Source: Paenibacillaceae bacterium (GTDB taxonomy: Bacteria; Bacillota; Clostridia; Lachnospirales; Lachnospiraceae). From it: 39,319 nucleotides of DNA. This document shows, piece by piece, positions 32,548-39,319 of this stretch. A model generated the notes under the pieces. That model was not told where the DNA came from, did not search any database, and saw nothing but the letters and a program-made list of their open reading frames with translations. The stretch covers positions 1 through 39,319 of the forward strand of contig SVDS01000031.1 in assembly GCA_015057715.1 (NCBI GenBank). The letters run 5' to 3'. The translations under genes and the position numbers were made by a program. Position 1 is the first letter of the stretch; each line of letters opens with the position of its first letter.

Positions 32548-32576
32548 TTGATTTTTGCCAAAGAAAGGGGTATAGT
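32548..32576 (+). promoter_or_regulatory. Promoter of the LacI/transport operon
   Basis: TTGATT (32548-32553) and TATAGT (32571-32576) are 17 bp apart. Transcription would start near 32583, directly at the operator. Confidence 0.7.
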
Positions 32577-32583
32577 GAAAATA

Positions 32584-32597
32584 CGAAAACGATTAAG
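32584..32597. promoter_or_regulatory. LacI-type operator, regulator side
   Basis: A second exact copy of CGAAAACGATTAAG, beginning at the expected transcription start. The central ACG/CGT core fits LacI-family sites; it lacks the TG..CA ends of a CcpA cre site. Confidence 0.78.
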
Positions 32598-32614
32598 TTA
32601 AAAGGATGAGACAT

Positions 32615-33634
32615 ATGATTTCTATGAAAGAACTGGCACAGCACTGCGGAGTTTCCGTTGCCACAGTGAGCAAAGCGCTTAATGATCAGAGCGACATCGG
32701 GGAGAGTACTAAAATAAGAGTTAAGCAGGCAGCGGAAAAGCTGGGGTATTTTCCCAATGCTGCAGCAAGGTCCTTAAAGACAAACAGAAGCTATAACATA
32801 GGGGTTCTGTTCGTTGATGAGGCTAACAGCGGTCTGACCCATGAATATTTTGCCGCGGTTCTTGAAGGGTTTAAGGTAGAAGCGGAAAAGCAGGGTTATG
32901 ATATCACGTTTATTAACGGGCAGATAGGAAAAAAGAAAGTTTCCTATTATGAACACTGCAAATACAGAAATGTAGACGGAGTGGTGATCGCCTGTGTTAA
33001 ATTTGACAACCCTGAAGTGGTTGAACTGTTAAACGGGGACATTCCCGTTGTAACAATCGATCACATCAATGAAAACTGTTCTTCTGTATTGTCCGATAAC
33101 GTAAAGGGCATTGAGAGCCTGATGGAATATGTTTACGAAAAAGGACATAGAAAGATTGCTTACATACACGGACAGGCGAGCACTACCGTTACAAAAGCCA
33201 GACTCACCAGCTTCTATCGATTTCTTGAAAGCCGGGAACTTTTAGTACCAGATGATTATGTACTGGAAGCAGATTATCTGGATGTCAGCCAGGCTATGGC
33301 ATGTACCAGTGAGTTGTTAGACAAAAAAGATCCACCAACCTGTATTCTATATCCGGATGATACCGCACTGATCGGCGGACTTAATGAAATCCGGAGGAGA
33401 AATTTAAGGGTTCCAGATGATATCTCAATTGCCGGATATGACGGCAGCAGATTATCACAGATATTGAACCCAAGGCTTACTACCATTCGCCAGAATACGT
33501 CGGCAATTGGTATGCAGGCCGCTAAAAAACTGATAAGCACGATCGATAAACCTAAGACGACTTTCACGGAACAGATTATTGTGGAAGGCGAACTGATTAA
33601 AGGGGAATCGGTTGGTAATGCTAATATTTCATGA
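32615..33634 (+). CDS. LacI-family regulator of the beta-glucoside locus
   Basis: A protein of 339 residues. The N-terminal LacI helix-turn-helix reads MKELAQHCGVSVATVSKALNDQSDIGESTKIRVKQAAEKLGYFPNAAARSLKTNRSYNIGVLF, followed by a periplasmic-binding-protein-like sugar domain ending with the DDISIAGYDGSRLSQILNPRLTTIRQN block. It should repress the transport genes and the GH94 gene through the twin operators and release on binding a sugar such as cellobiose; the ligand is inferred. The ATG at 32615 has AAAGGA at good spacing, whereas the ATG at 32606 directly touches that site. The next gene begins 28 bases later. Confidence 0.92.
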   Translation: MISMKELAQHCGVSVATVSKALNDQSDIGESTKIRVKQAAEKLGYFPNAAARSLKTNRSYNIGVLFVDEANSGLTHEYFAAVLEGFKVEAEKQGYDITFINGQIGKKKVSYYEHCKYRNVDGVVIACVKFDNPEVVELLNGDIPVVTIDHINENCSSVLSDNVKGIESLMEYVYEKGHRKIAYIHGQASTTVTKARLTSFYRFLESRELLVPDDYVLEADYLDVSQAMACTSELLDKKDPPTCILYPDDTALIGGLNEIRRRNLRVPDDISIAGYDGSRLSQILNPRLTTIRQNTSAIGMQAAKKLISTIDKPKTTFTEQIIVEGELIKGESVGNANIS

Positions 33635-33662
33635 TAGTAATATCAGAAAAGGAGAGGGAAAT

Positions 33663-35078
33663 ATGAAGAAGAAAGTTGTAAGCGGATTATTATGCGCGGT
33701 GATGGCAGCTTCACTGGTTGCCGGTTGCTCCTCAAAGAGCGCACCGAGCGAAAGCGGAAGCACAGCTGCAGACACGACGACTGCCAAGGAAACTGAGGCA
33801 AAGACGGAGACGCAGAAAGAAGCTGGTGGTGAAGGAGGAAAAGTGATTAATATTTATGTCTGGAACGATGAATTCAAAGCCAGATATGAAGATTATTATG
33901 CTTCTAAGCTTCCGGCAGGTTATAAGGTTAATTTTGTGACAACTCCCAGTGAGAACAACGCCTATCAGAATGCTCTTGACGAAGCACTGTTAAATCAGAA
34001 TGACGCAAAGCCTGATGATAAAGTGGATATGTTCCTGGTTGAAGCAGATTACATTCTGAAGTATGTAAATTCCGATTACACCATGGATTTAAAGGATGTT
34101 GGTGTTACGGAACAGGATATGTCAAAGCAGTATGACTATACCAAAGTAATCGCTAAGGATTCCAAGGGAGCACAAAAAGGTATTTCATGGCAGGGCTGCC
34201 CAGGACTTTATATTTATCGCCGCTCTATTGCCAAGGCAGTACTTGGAACCGATGATCCTGCAGAAGTTCAAAAAGCAATTAATGACTGGGACTCTTTTGA
34301 CAAAACTGCTGCCAAGATGAAAGACAAAGGTTATTACATGCTTTCCGGTTTTGATGATTCCTATCGTACTTTCTCTAACAATGTAGCTGCTCCATGGGTA
34401 AATGGAAAGAAGATCGCTATCGATCCAAGTCTTGAAAAATGGGTTGATCAGACAAAGAAATACACAGACAGCGGTTACAATCAGAAAACCACACTCTGGG
34501 CAGCTGAATGGGCTTCCGGACAGGGTCCTGAAGGAAAAGTATTTGGTTATTTCATGCCTGCATGGGGCGTAGATTTCGTTCTTGCTAAAAACTCTCTTGC
34601 AAAAGCAGAAGCAGACGGCGGAAAGCAGGAAGTAGGAAATGGTGTTTACGGTGACTGGGCTGCAACCATTGGACCAGAATCCTATAACTGGGGCGGAACC
34701 TGGCTGTGTGCTGCAAACGGTACAGATAACGCTGATATCGTAGCAGATATCATGAAGACAATCTGCTGTGATGATGCAACCATGAAGAAAATCGTAGAAG
34801 AGAAGAATGACTTTGTTAATAACAAGACAGTTATGGAAGCTCTTGCAAAGGGCGATTACAAGTCAGCTTTCCTTGGCGGACAGAATCCTCTTCAGATGTA
34901 CTGTGACGCTGCAGAGAAGATTGATATGAGCAAGATTTCTCCTTATGATCAGGGTCTGAATGAAAGCTTCCAGAATGCGATGCATGATTATTTCAATGGT
35001 ACTGTAGACAAAGATACAGCACTTAAGAATTTCTACACATCAGCACAAGAGAAATATCCGGAATTAGAAACACAGTAG
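33663..35078 (+). CDS. Sugar-binding lipoprotein of an ABC importer (SBP family 1)
   Basis: A lipoprotein of 471 residues. The signal peptide MKKKVVSGLLCAVMAASLVAGC ends in the lipobox LVAGC with lipidated Cys22, followed by a Ser/Thr/Glu-rich linker. The mature domain begins KVINIYVWNDEFKARYEDYY and shows the sugar-binder pattern up to GVYGDWAATIGPESYNWGGTWLCAANGTDN. It captures a sugar, probably cellobiose or another beta-glucoside given the neighbours, for the two permeases that follow. AAGGAGAGGG supports the start; an earlier in-frame ATG overlaps the lacI gene. A stable hairpin after the stop may raise its expression over the permeases. Confidence 0.92.
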   Translation: MKKKVVSGLLCAVMAASLVAGCSSKSAPSESGSTAADTTTAKETEAKTETQKEAGGEGGKVINIYVWNDEFKARYEDYYASKLPAGYKVNFVTTPSENNAYQNALDEALLNQNDAKPDDKVDMFLVEADYILKYVNSDYTMDLKDVGVTEQDMSKQYDYTKVIAKDSKGAQKGISWQGCPGLYIYRRSIAKAVLGTDDPAEVQKAINDWDSFDKTAAKMKDKGYYMLSGFDDSYRTFSNNVAAPWVNGKKIAIDPSLEKWVDQTKKYTDSGYNQKTTLWAAEWASGQGPEGKVFGYFMPAWGVDFVLAKNSLAKAEADGGKQEVGNGVYGDWAATIGPESYNWGGTWLCAANGTDNADIVADIMKTICCDDATMKKIVEEKNDFVNNKTVMEALAKGDYKSAFLGGQNPLQMYCDAAEKIDMSKISPYDQGLNESFQNAMHDYFNGTVDKDTALKNFYTSAQEKYPELETQ

Positions 35079-35085
35079 CAGCAAA

Positions 35086-35114
35086 ATACAGGGCGGGATT
35101 TTCCCGCCCTGTAT
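35086..35114 (+). promoter_or_regulatory. Intercistronic hairpin between binding protein and permeases
   Basis: A perfect 12-bp GC-rich stem, ATACAGGGCGGG with CCCGCCCTGTAT, closes on a 5-nt loop. No T-run follows, so it is not a normal terminator; it most likely stabilises the upstream mRNA or partly stops transcription. Confidence 0.75.
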
Positions 35115-35133
35115 GAAAACAGGAGGCTCCATC

Positions 35134-36069
35134 ATGGTAAGAGAAAAAAAGGCAAAAGCCAGAAAGAAAGTCAGCTATTCAAAATGGGGATATATTTTTT
35201 TAATACCTTTCTTTGCTACATATTTAATATTTTCCTTTATCCCCCTGGTAACTACGTTTTATAACAGCATGTTTGAAAATTACCGTTCAGGGTTAACCCA
35301 GATCGGACCTAATTTTGTGGGATTTGAAAATTATATTTCTATTTTCCAGAGTGATCTTCTTAAATACCTGGGCAATACGGTGATTCTCTGGATAATCGGT
35401 TTTATTCCTCAGATTTTCTTTTCCCTGATTCTGGCGGTTTGGTTTGCTGATTTCAGAATGAAGCTAAGAGGAAGTACTTTTTTTAAGACAATTATTTATC
35501 TTCCTAATGTAATTATGGCAGCGTCTTTTGCCATGCTGTTTTTTGCCCTGTTTTCAGATGACGGTCCAATGAACAATCTTTTGATAAGAATGGGGCTGAT
35601 CGACAGTCCGATCCGTTATCTCACCACAGTATGGGGAACCAGGGGACTGGTCGGTTTTATGAATTTTATGATGTGGTTTGGCAATACGACCATCCTTTTG
35701 ATGGCGGCTATTTTAGGAGTGGATTCTGCTTTGTTTGAAGCTGCGGCCATTGATGGGGCGAAATCTCTTCAGATATTCACCAAAATCACCATGCCTACGA
35801 TTAAACCCATTTTTATTTATGTGCTGATTACTTCACTCATCGGTGGACTACAGATGTTTGATGTACCCCAGGTACTTACCAATGGAAAAGGTACACCTGA
35901 CCGGACCAGCATGACGTTAATTATGTTTCTGAACAATCATTTATACAGTAAAAACTACGGTATGGCAGGAGCGTTATCTGTAATACTCTTCATCATAACA
36001 GCAGCACTCAGCCTTGTAGTATTTTTCATACTTACCGGTTCCGGTAAAGAGAAAGGAGGATCAAGATAA
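35134..36069 (+). CDS. Sugar ABC importer permease, MalF/UgpA type
   Basis: An inner-membrane protein of 311 residues with six membrane segments. After a Lys/Arg-rich cytosolic start the first helix is WGYIFLIPFFATYLIFSFIPLVTTFYNSMFE. The EAA loop EAAAIDGAKSLQIFTKITMPTIKPI lies near 200-225 and docks the ATPase. It pairs with the next permease. The ATG chosen follows AGGAGG; an upstream ATG at 35113 lies inside the hairpin and is unlikely. No ATPase gene is in the locus, so a shared MsmK-type ATPase encoded elsewhere must power it. Confidence 0.93.
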   Translation: MVREKKAKARKKVSYSKWGYIFLIPFFATYLIFSFIPLVTTFYNSMFENYRSGLTQIGPNFVGFENYISIFQSDLLKYLGNTVILWIIGFIPQIFFSLILAVWFADFRMKLRGSTFFKTIIYLPNVIMAASFAMLFFALFSDDGPMNNLLIRMGLIDSPIRYLTTVWGTRGLVGFMNFMMWFGNTTILLMAAILGVDSALFEAAAIDGAKSLQIFTKITMPTIKPIFIYVLITSLIGGLQMFDVPQVLTNGKGTPDRTSMTLIMFLNNHLYSKNYGMAGALSVILFIITAALSLVVFFILTGSGKEKGGSR

Positions 36070-36908
36070 TGGGAAAAGTGAAGAATTTAAAAAAGGCAGC
36101 AGCCTATATCGTATTGTCGCTTTTATCGTTTCTGTGCCTTTTTTTCTTTTATTGCCTGATCATCAATGCGACCAGATCCCATCCGGAAATAGCTAAGGGA
36201 TTCTCATTTTTACCGGGAAAATCATTTGGTCCTAACTTATATAATGTACTGCACAACAAGAATCTGCCAGTAGTAAGCGGAATCATAAACAGTTTATTTA
36301 TTGCCAGTGCTTCTGCGGCTCTTTCAGTATACGTATCAGCACTGACTGCATACGCGATTCACGCCTATGATTTTAAGTTCAGAAATGCTGTTTATCTTTT
36401 TATCATCCTGATTATGATGATTCCGAATCAGGTTACCACCCTTGGATTTTTAAGCCTGATTGGTAAAATGGGGCTGATGGACAGTTTTGTTCCACTGATT
36501 CTTCCATCTATGGCTGCACCAGTCGTATTTTATTTTATGGTTTCTTATTTCCAGAGCAATTTACCCTTAGAAATCGTGGAATCAGCCAGAATCGACGGAT
36601 CCAATGAATTTTTCACCTTTAACTATATTGTAATTCCTATTGTAAAGCCTGCTTTGGCAGTACAGGGAATCTTTGCATTCGTGGCTTCCTGGAACAATTA
36701 TTTTGTTCCTTCCCTTGTACTTAAATCCAATACGAAAAAAACACTTCCAATCCTGATTGCCCAGCTGCGAAGTGCAGATTTCTTAAAGTTTGACATGGGG
36801 CAGGTTTATATGCTGATTACCATTGCCATTGTTCCAGTTGCAATCATCTATCTGTGCCTGTCAAAATTCATTATTGGCGGTGTAACAGCAGGAAGTGTGA
36901 AAGGATAG
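36069..36908 (+). CDS. Sugar ABC importer permease, MalG/UgpE type
   Basis: A protein of 279 residues with six membrane segments. The EAA loop reads ESARIDGSNEFFTFNYIVIPIVKPALAV, followed by FAFVASWNNYFVPSLVL, a block typical of MalG-like permeases. The C-terminus ends FIIGGVTAGSVKG, also typical (the 'GLTAGAVKG' ending). Its ATG shares one base with the stop of the first permease (TAATG), so the two are made together, behind AAAGGAGG. With the lipoprotein it forms the importer feeding the GH1 and GH94 enzymes. Confidence 0.94.
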   Translation: MGKVKNLKKAAAYIVLSLLSFLCLFFFYCLIINATRSHPEIAKGFSFLPGKSFGPNLYNVLHNKNLPVVSGIINSLFIASASAALSVYVSALTAYAIHAYDFKFRNAVYLFIILIMMIPNQVTTLGFLSLIGKMGLMDSFVPLILPSMAAPVVFYFMVSYFQSNLPLEIVESARIDGSNEFFTFNYIVIPIVKPALAVQGIFAFVASWNNYFVPSLVLKSNTKKTLPILIAQLRSADFLKFDMGQVYMLITIAIVPVAIIYLCLSKFIIGGVTAGSVKG

Positions 36909-36913
36909 ATACG

Positions 36914-38254
36914 ATGGACTGGAAAAAAGACTTTATATGGGGAACCGCAACTTCATCCTATCAGATTGAGGGGGCAGCTTTTGAGGATGGAAAAGGGCTG
37001 TCTGTATGGGATGTCTTTGTAAGAGAAAAAGGCAGAATATTTGAAGGACATACAGGAGACGTGGCATGTGATCATTACCACCGGATGAAAGAGGATGTAG
37101 CCCTGCTTGCAGAACTTGGCGTAGGGGCTTACCGCTTTTCCGTTTCCTGGCCAAGAATTATGCCTCATGGTATTGGAAGCATCAATGAAAAGGGACTTAA
37201 ATTCTATTCGGATCTGATTGATGAACTGTTAAAGCATGATATTACCCCATATGTGACCTTATTTCATTGGGATTATCCCAATGAACTGGAGATGCAGGGC
37301 GGATGGTTAAATCCCAGCAGCCCTGATTGGTTTGCCCAATATACAGCAGTTGTAGCAAAAGCATTTGGGAACCGGGTAAAGCATTACTTTACGTTTAACG
37401 AGCCACAGATATTTACCTGGCTTGGATATGACAGATGCACCCATGCTCCTGGAATTAAATATCCGGCCGGCAGAATCCTTGCCATGTGCCGGAATATTGC
37501 TTTGGCACATGGGAAATCTGTGCAGAAATTACGGGAGCTGGTACCGGATTGCCGGGTAGGATATGCACCTACCTGCGGCAATGCCTACTGGCCTGTGGAA
37601 GAAACTGATTTGCTGGCTGCAAAAGCAAAGGAGCTGCAGGACTCCATAGAAAAGGAGGACTGGATTCATTCTTCCGCATTCTGGAATGAACTATTTATAA
37701 AAGGAAGATTTCACCGGCAGTGTACTCAATTATTTGGGGAAGACTTACCAGAATTGTCCGAAGGGGACCGGCTTCTGATCAGCCAGCCTCTTGATTTTTG
37801 TGGGATGAATCTCTATCAGGGAACCTCTGTTAATTTATCCGATGCAGGTGAGTTAATTCTTGGTAAACTTCCTGCCGGGCATGGGAAGACCGGAATGGGC
37901 TGGCCCATTACTCCAAAAGCCATGTACTGGGCAGTAAAGAACTTTTATGATACTTACCAATTGCCTTTGTTTATAACAGAGAATGGTATGTCAGCCCTGG
38001 ATGTAATATCCTTAGATGGGGGTGTTCACGATCCATGCAGAATTGATTACCTGGCGCGCCATCTGTCTGAACTGAAGCGCGCAGTATCAGACGGGGCGAA
38101 GGTGGAAGGGTACTTCTTGTGGAGCTTTCTGGACAATTTTGAATGGGAAAAGGGTTATGACGACCGGTTTGGAATTGTTTATGTAGACTATGAAACCCAG
38201 AGAAGAATACCAAAGGACAGTTTTTACTGGTACCAGAATATAATTAAATCATAA
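36914..38254 (+). CDS. Beta-glucosidase, glycoside hydrolase family 1
   Basis: A protein of 446 residues, full length for GH1. The start MDWKKDFIWGTATSSYQIEGAAFEDGKGLSVWD is the family N-terminal signature. The acid/base Glu163 is in TFNEPQ and the nucleophile Glu356 in ITENGM. The aglycone/glycone site SFLDNFEWEKGYDDRFGIVYVDY has Glu-Trp as in true beta-glucosidases and lacks the Ser/Lys/Tyr phosphate pocket of 6-phospho-beta-glucosidases, which agrees with an ABC rather than PTS transporter. It hydrolyses imported cellobiose or aryl/alkyl glucosides in the cytoplasm. It starts five bases after the permease stop behind AAAGGAT and closes the operon. Confidence 0.95.
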   Translation: MDWKKDFIWGTATSSYQIEGAAFEDGKGLSVWDVFVREKGRIFEGHTGDVACDHYHRMKEDVALLAELGVGAYRFSVSWPRIMPHGIGSINEKGLKFYSDLIDELLKHDITPYVTLFHWDYPNELEMQGGWLNPSSPDWFAQYTAVVAKAFGNRVKHYFTFNEPQIFTWLGYDRCTHAPGIKYPAGRILAMCRNIALAHGKSVQKLRELVPDCRVGYAPTCGNAYWPVEETDLLAAKAKELQDSIEKEDWIHSSAFWNELFIKGRFHRQCTQLFGEDLPELSEGDRLLISQPLDFCGMNLYQGTSVNLSDAGELILGKLPAGHGKTGMGWPITPKAMYWAVKNFYDTYQLPLFITENGMSALDVISLDGGVHDPCRIDYLARHLSELKRAVSDGAKVEGYFLWSFLDNFEWEKGYDDRFGIVYVDYETQRRIPKDSFYWYQNIIKS

Positions 38255-38261
38255 TATTATC

Positions 38262-38316
38262 AAAAAGGACCATTGCTCCATATGTGTAAATCACTTATGG
38301 AGCAATGGTCCTTTTT
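38262..38316. terminator. Bidirectional terminator after the beta-glucoside operon
   Basis: Arms 38262-38282 and 38296-38316 pair perfectly over 21 bp, with a GC core and A/T ends that give a T-run in both directions. It separates the GH1 gene from the convergent gene at 38319. Confidence 0.95.
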
Positions 38317-38318
38317 TA

Positions 38319-39319
38319 TCACCCCAGTGGGGTGGTCTGTCCGGTTACCTCGTCATATTGAAAGCCTACGCTGTTATCGTTGCAATCACATAAATAGGTG
38401 GCAACATAGGCCAGGGTACTGTCCGGAAGCCGTTTATAAGTCCGTACAGTGTAGTAGTTCTTTCCTTCGATTTTAGTTATTCCCGGAGAAGCTATAAACT
38501 GATAGGAATCTGCACTTTCTGTAAGCTTTAATTTTTCCTGCCCCTGAGAACGAACTGTGTTCTCTGCCTCTTCAATGGAAGTTTCTGACTTGGGCTGCTT
38601 TTGAATATCAGATATTACTTTTTTCTGCTCATTCCATTGGTTTTTGAAAAAGTCGTTCCAGGATTCGCTGCCTTTTCCTGCTGTTACAGTCACACTGTCG
38701 CCTGCAGTTTCCAGCGTGATGGAGAGGTAGGTCTTGGAGTCGGAAGAAGGACCGGCCAGCTGATAACATTCCGCATTCTCGCTTTTTGTTTCACTTTCCG
38801 TGCTTTCTGCCGTTGTGTTTTCCTTGGTCACATCGATAAAACTTTTCTGGGTTTCCAGGTAGTCCTTATAGGTTTTTAAATCTGCTGAGGCATTCTCCAA
38901 ATGTACATATTTGTAGGTGTCTTTTGCTTCATCGGCTGTATCACCTTCGGAAGCTGCCTTACCTTCTGCCTCTGTACCAGACTTTGCGGCATCGTCGGAC
39001 TCTTTCTTTTCAGCCCCCGATTTTTTGGTCTCCTCTGAGCTTTCGGGAACAGGTGCTGGTTCTTCGTAGGTACGTTCTCCTACAATTGTAGTGAAAGAGG
39101 AGATGTCCTCATCTTTTGAAAAATAATAATCCGGTGCTTTGGCCACCTTTTCTTTTACCGTATTCTTATTTTTCATGGATAATAAAATTATGGCTTGCGC
39201 GGCGCCGATAATAACAATGAACAGGGCTGCTACCAATAGGATAACGACTCGTTTGTTTTTCGGCAATAAAGATTTTTTACCAGTTTTTGCAGGCTTTTCT
39301 TTCTTTACTCTTGCAGCTT
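38319..39319 (-). CDS. Single-pass membrane protein of unknown function, N-terminus outside the window
   Basis: The frame stays open to the window edge, so the true start is missing; a TTG at 39264-39266 is internal. The order is a Lys/Arg-rich cytosolic part (KPAKTGKKSLLPKNKR), one membrane helix (VVILLVAALFIVIIGAAQAIILLSM), a 100-residue low-complexity linker rich in Glu, Lys, Ser and Ala, and an extracellular domain. That domain shows a strand-rich section (AECYQLAGPSSDSKTYLSITLETAGDSVTVTAG), a helix and a final sheet (YTVRTYKRLPDSTLAYVATYLCDCNDNSVGFQYDEVTG). It looks like a surface-anchored protein with a small folded domain on a stalk. I do not recognise a named family. Confidence 0.75.
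   Translation of the reverse strand, partial: AARVKKEKPAKTGKKSLLPKNKRVVILLVAALFIVIIGAAQAIILLSMKNKNTVKEKVAKAPDYYFSKDEDISSFTTIVGERTYEEPAPVPESSEETKKSGAEKKESDDAAKSGTEAEGKAASEGDTADEAKDTYKYVHLENASADLKTYKDYLETQKSFIDVTKENTTAESTESETKSENAECYQLAGPSSDSKTYLSITLETAGDSVTVTAGKGSESWNDFFKNQWNEQKKVISDIQKQPKSETSIEEAENTVRSQGQEKLKLTESADSYQFIASPGITKIEGKNYYTVRTYKRLPDSTLAYVATYLCDCNDNSVGFQYDEVTGQTTPLG

Larger units (their letters stand above)
32313..32614. other. Divergent control region of the beta-glucoside locus
   Basis: About 300 bases with no gene. It contains two opposed promoters, each followed by a copy of CGAAAACGATTAAG, and a T/A-rich middle without further structure that I can see. Confidence 0.7.

Noticed and set aside
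32367-32597. CGAAAACGATTAAG copies as CcpA catabolite-repression (cre) sites
   Set aside because: They lack the TG and CA ends of cre. The duplicate placement around a LacI gene favours a local LacI operator.
36914-38254. GH1 enzyme as a 6-phospho-beta-glucosidase
   Set aside because: The phosphate-binding Ser/Lys/Tyr motif is absent, Glu-Trp is present, and the transporter is ABC rather than PTS.
1-39319. CRISPR arrays, tRNA or rRNA genes, transposases, phage genes
   Set aside because: I looked for repeat-spacer arrays, cloverleaf-like sequences and transposase or integrase motifs on both strands and saw none that I could support.

Overview
The window looks like the chromosome of a low-GC, anaerobic Gram-positive bacterium of the Clostridia, most probably a Lachnospiraceae member of the Lacrimispora/Hungatella/'Clostridium' cluster XIVa type. 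This rests on gene content (Etf-linked lactate dehydrogenase, GH94 phosphorylase, Csp-like subtilase, GapN), strong AGGAGG ribosome binding sites and TTGACA/TATAAT promoters; the species is an inference. I see no rRNA, tRNA, CRISPR, phage or IS element. It is an ordinary but accessory-rich patchwork of short operons, mostly on the plus strand, separated by clear terminators.

Layout. 1-606: 3' end of a GH13 glycosidase. 916-2674: DrrAB-like ABC exporter. 2882-4908: SGNH esterase, PadR regulator and flavin reductase-like protein behind a palindromic operator. 4949-6648 (minus): NHEJ pair Ku and ATP-dependent DNA ligase. 6957-7790: a 67-residue protein and a DUF1349 protein. 7987-14656: seven tightly coupled genes, a complete Opp/Dpp/Nik-type ABC importer bracketed by two homologous SAM methyltransferases. 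14777-16536: FadR/LldR-like GntR regulator and an XdhC-family protein. 16767-21544: lactate operon (EtfB, EtfA with an FeS domain, FAD lactate dehydrogenase, nickel lactate racemase LarA). 21894-23348: GapN. 23417-23881 (minus): cupin. 24093-25405: a receiver-CheX fusion and a free CheX. 25481-27157 (minus): Csp-like subtilase whose catalytic serine position is glycine. 27337-28588: second PadR regulator and a third methyltransferase. 28637-29825: TetR regulator, zinc-ribbon protein and carboxymuconolactone decarboxylase-like protein. 29877-38254: cellobiose/beta-glucoside locus (GH94 phosphorylase on minus; LacI regulator, lipoprotein binding protein, two permeases and GH1 beta-glucosidase on plus). 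38319-39319 (minus): incomplete single-pass membrane protein.

How it fits together. The lactate block is the best-defined pathway: LarA interconverts D- and L-lactate, and the Etf/LctD complex oxidises lactate to pyruvate with NAD+, driven by reduced ferredoxin. A TGGTCAGACCA element before etfB matches FadR/LldR-family operators and points to the GntR protein encoded just upstream. LarA needs a nickel cofactor, and the importer encoded nearby is of the family that includes nickel and metallophore transporters, so a metal-supply link is plausible but unproven. The beta-glucoside locus has two copies of CGAAAACGATTAAG, one just downstream of each divergent promoter, and offers both phosphorolysis and hydrolysis; its ABC ATPase must be encoded elsewhere.

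Most worth a second look: the paired methyltransferases around the importer, the serine-less Csp-like subtilase, the nearly identical promoter/operator design at the two unrelated PadR operons, and the lactate racemase/nickel context.
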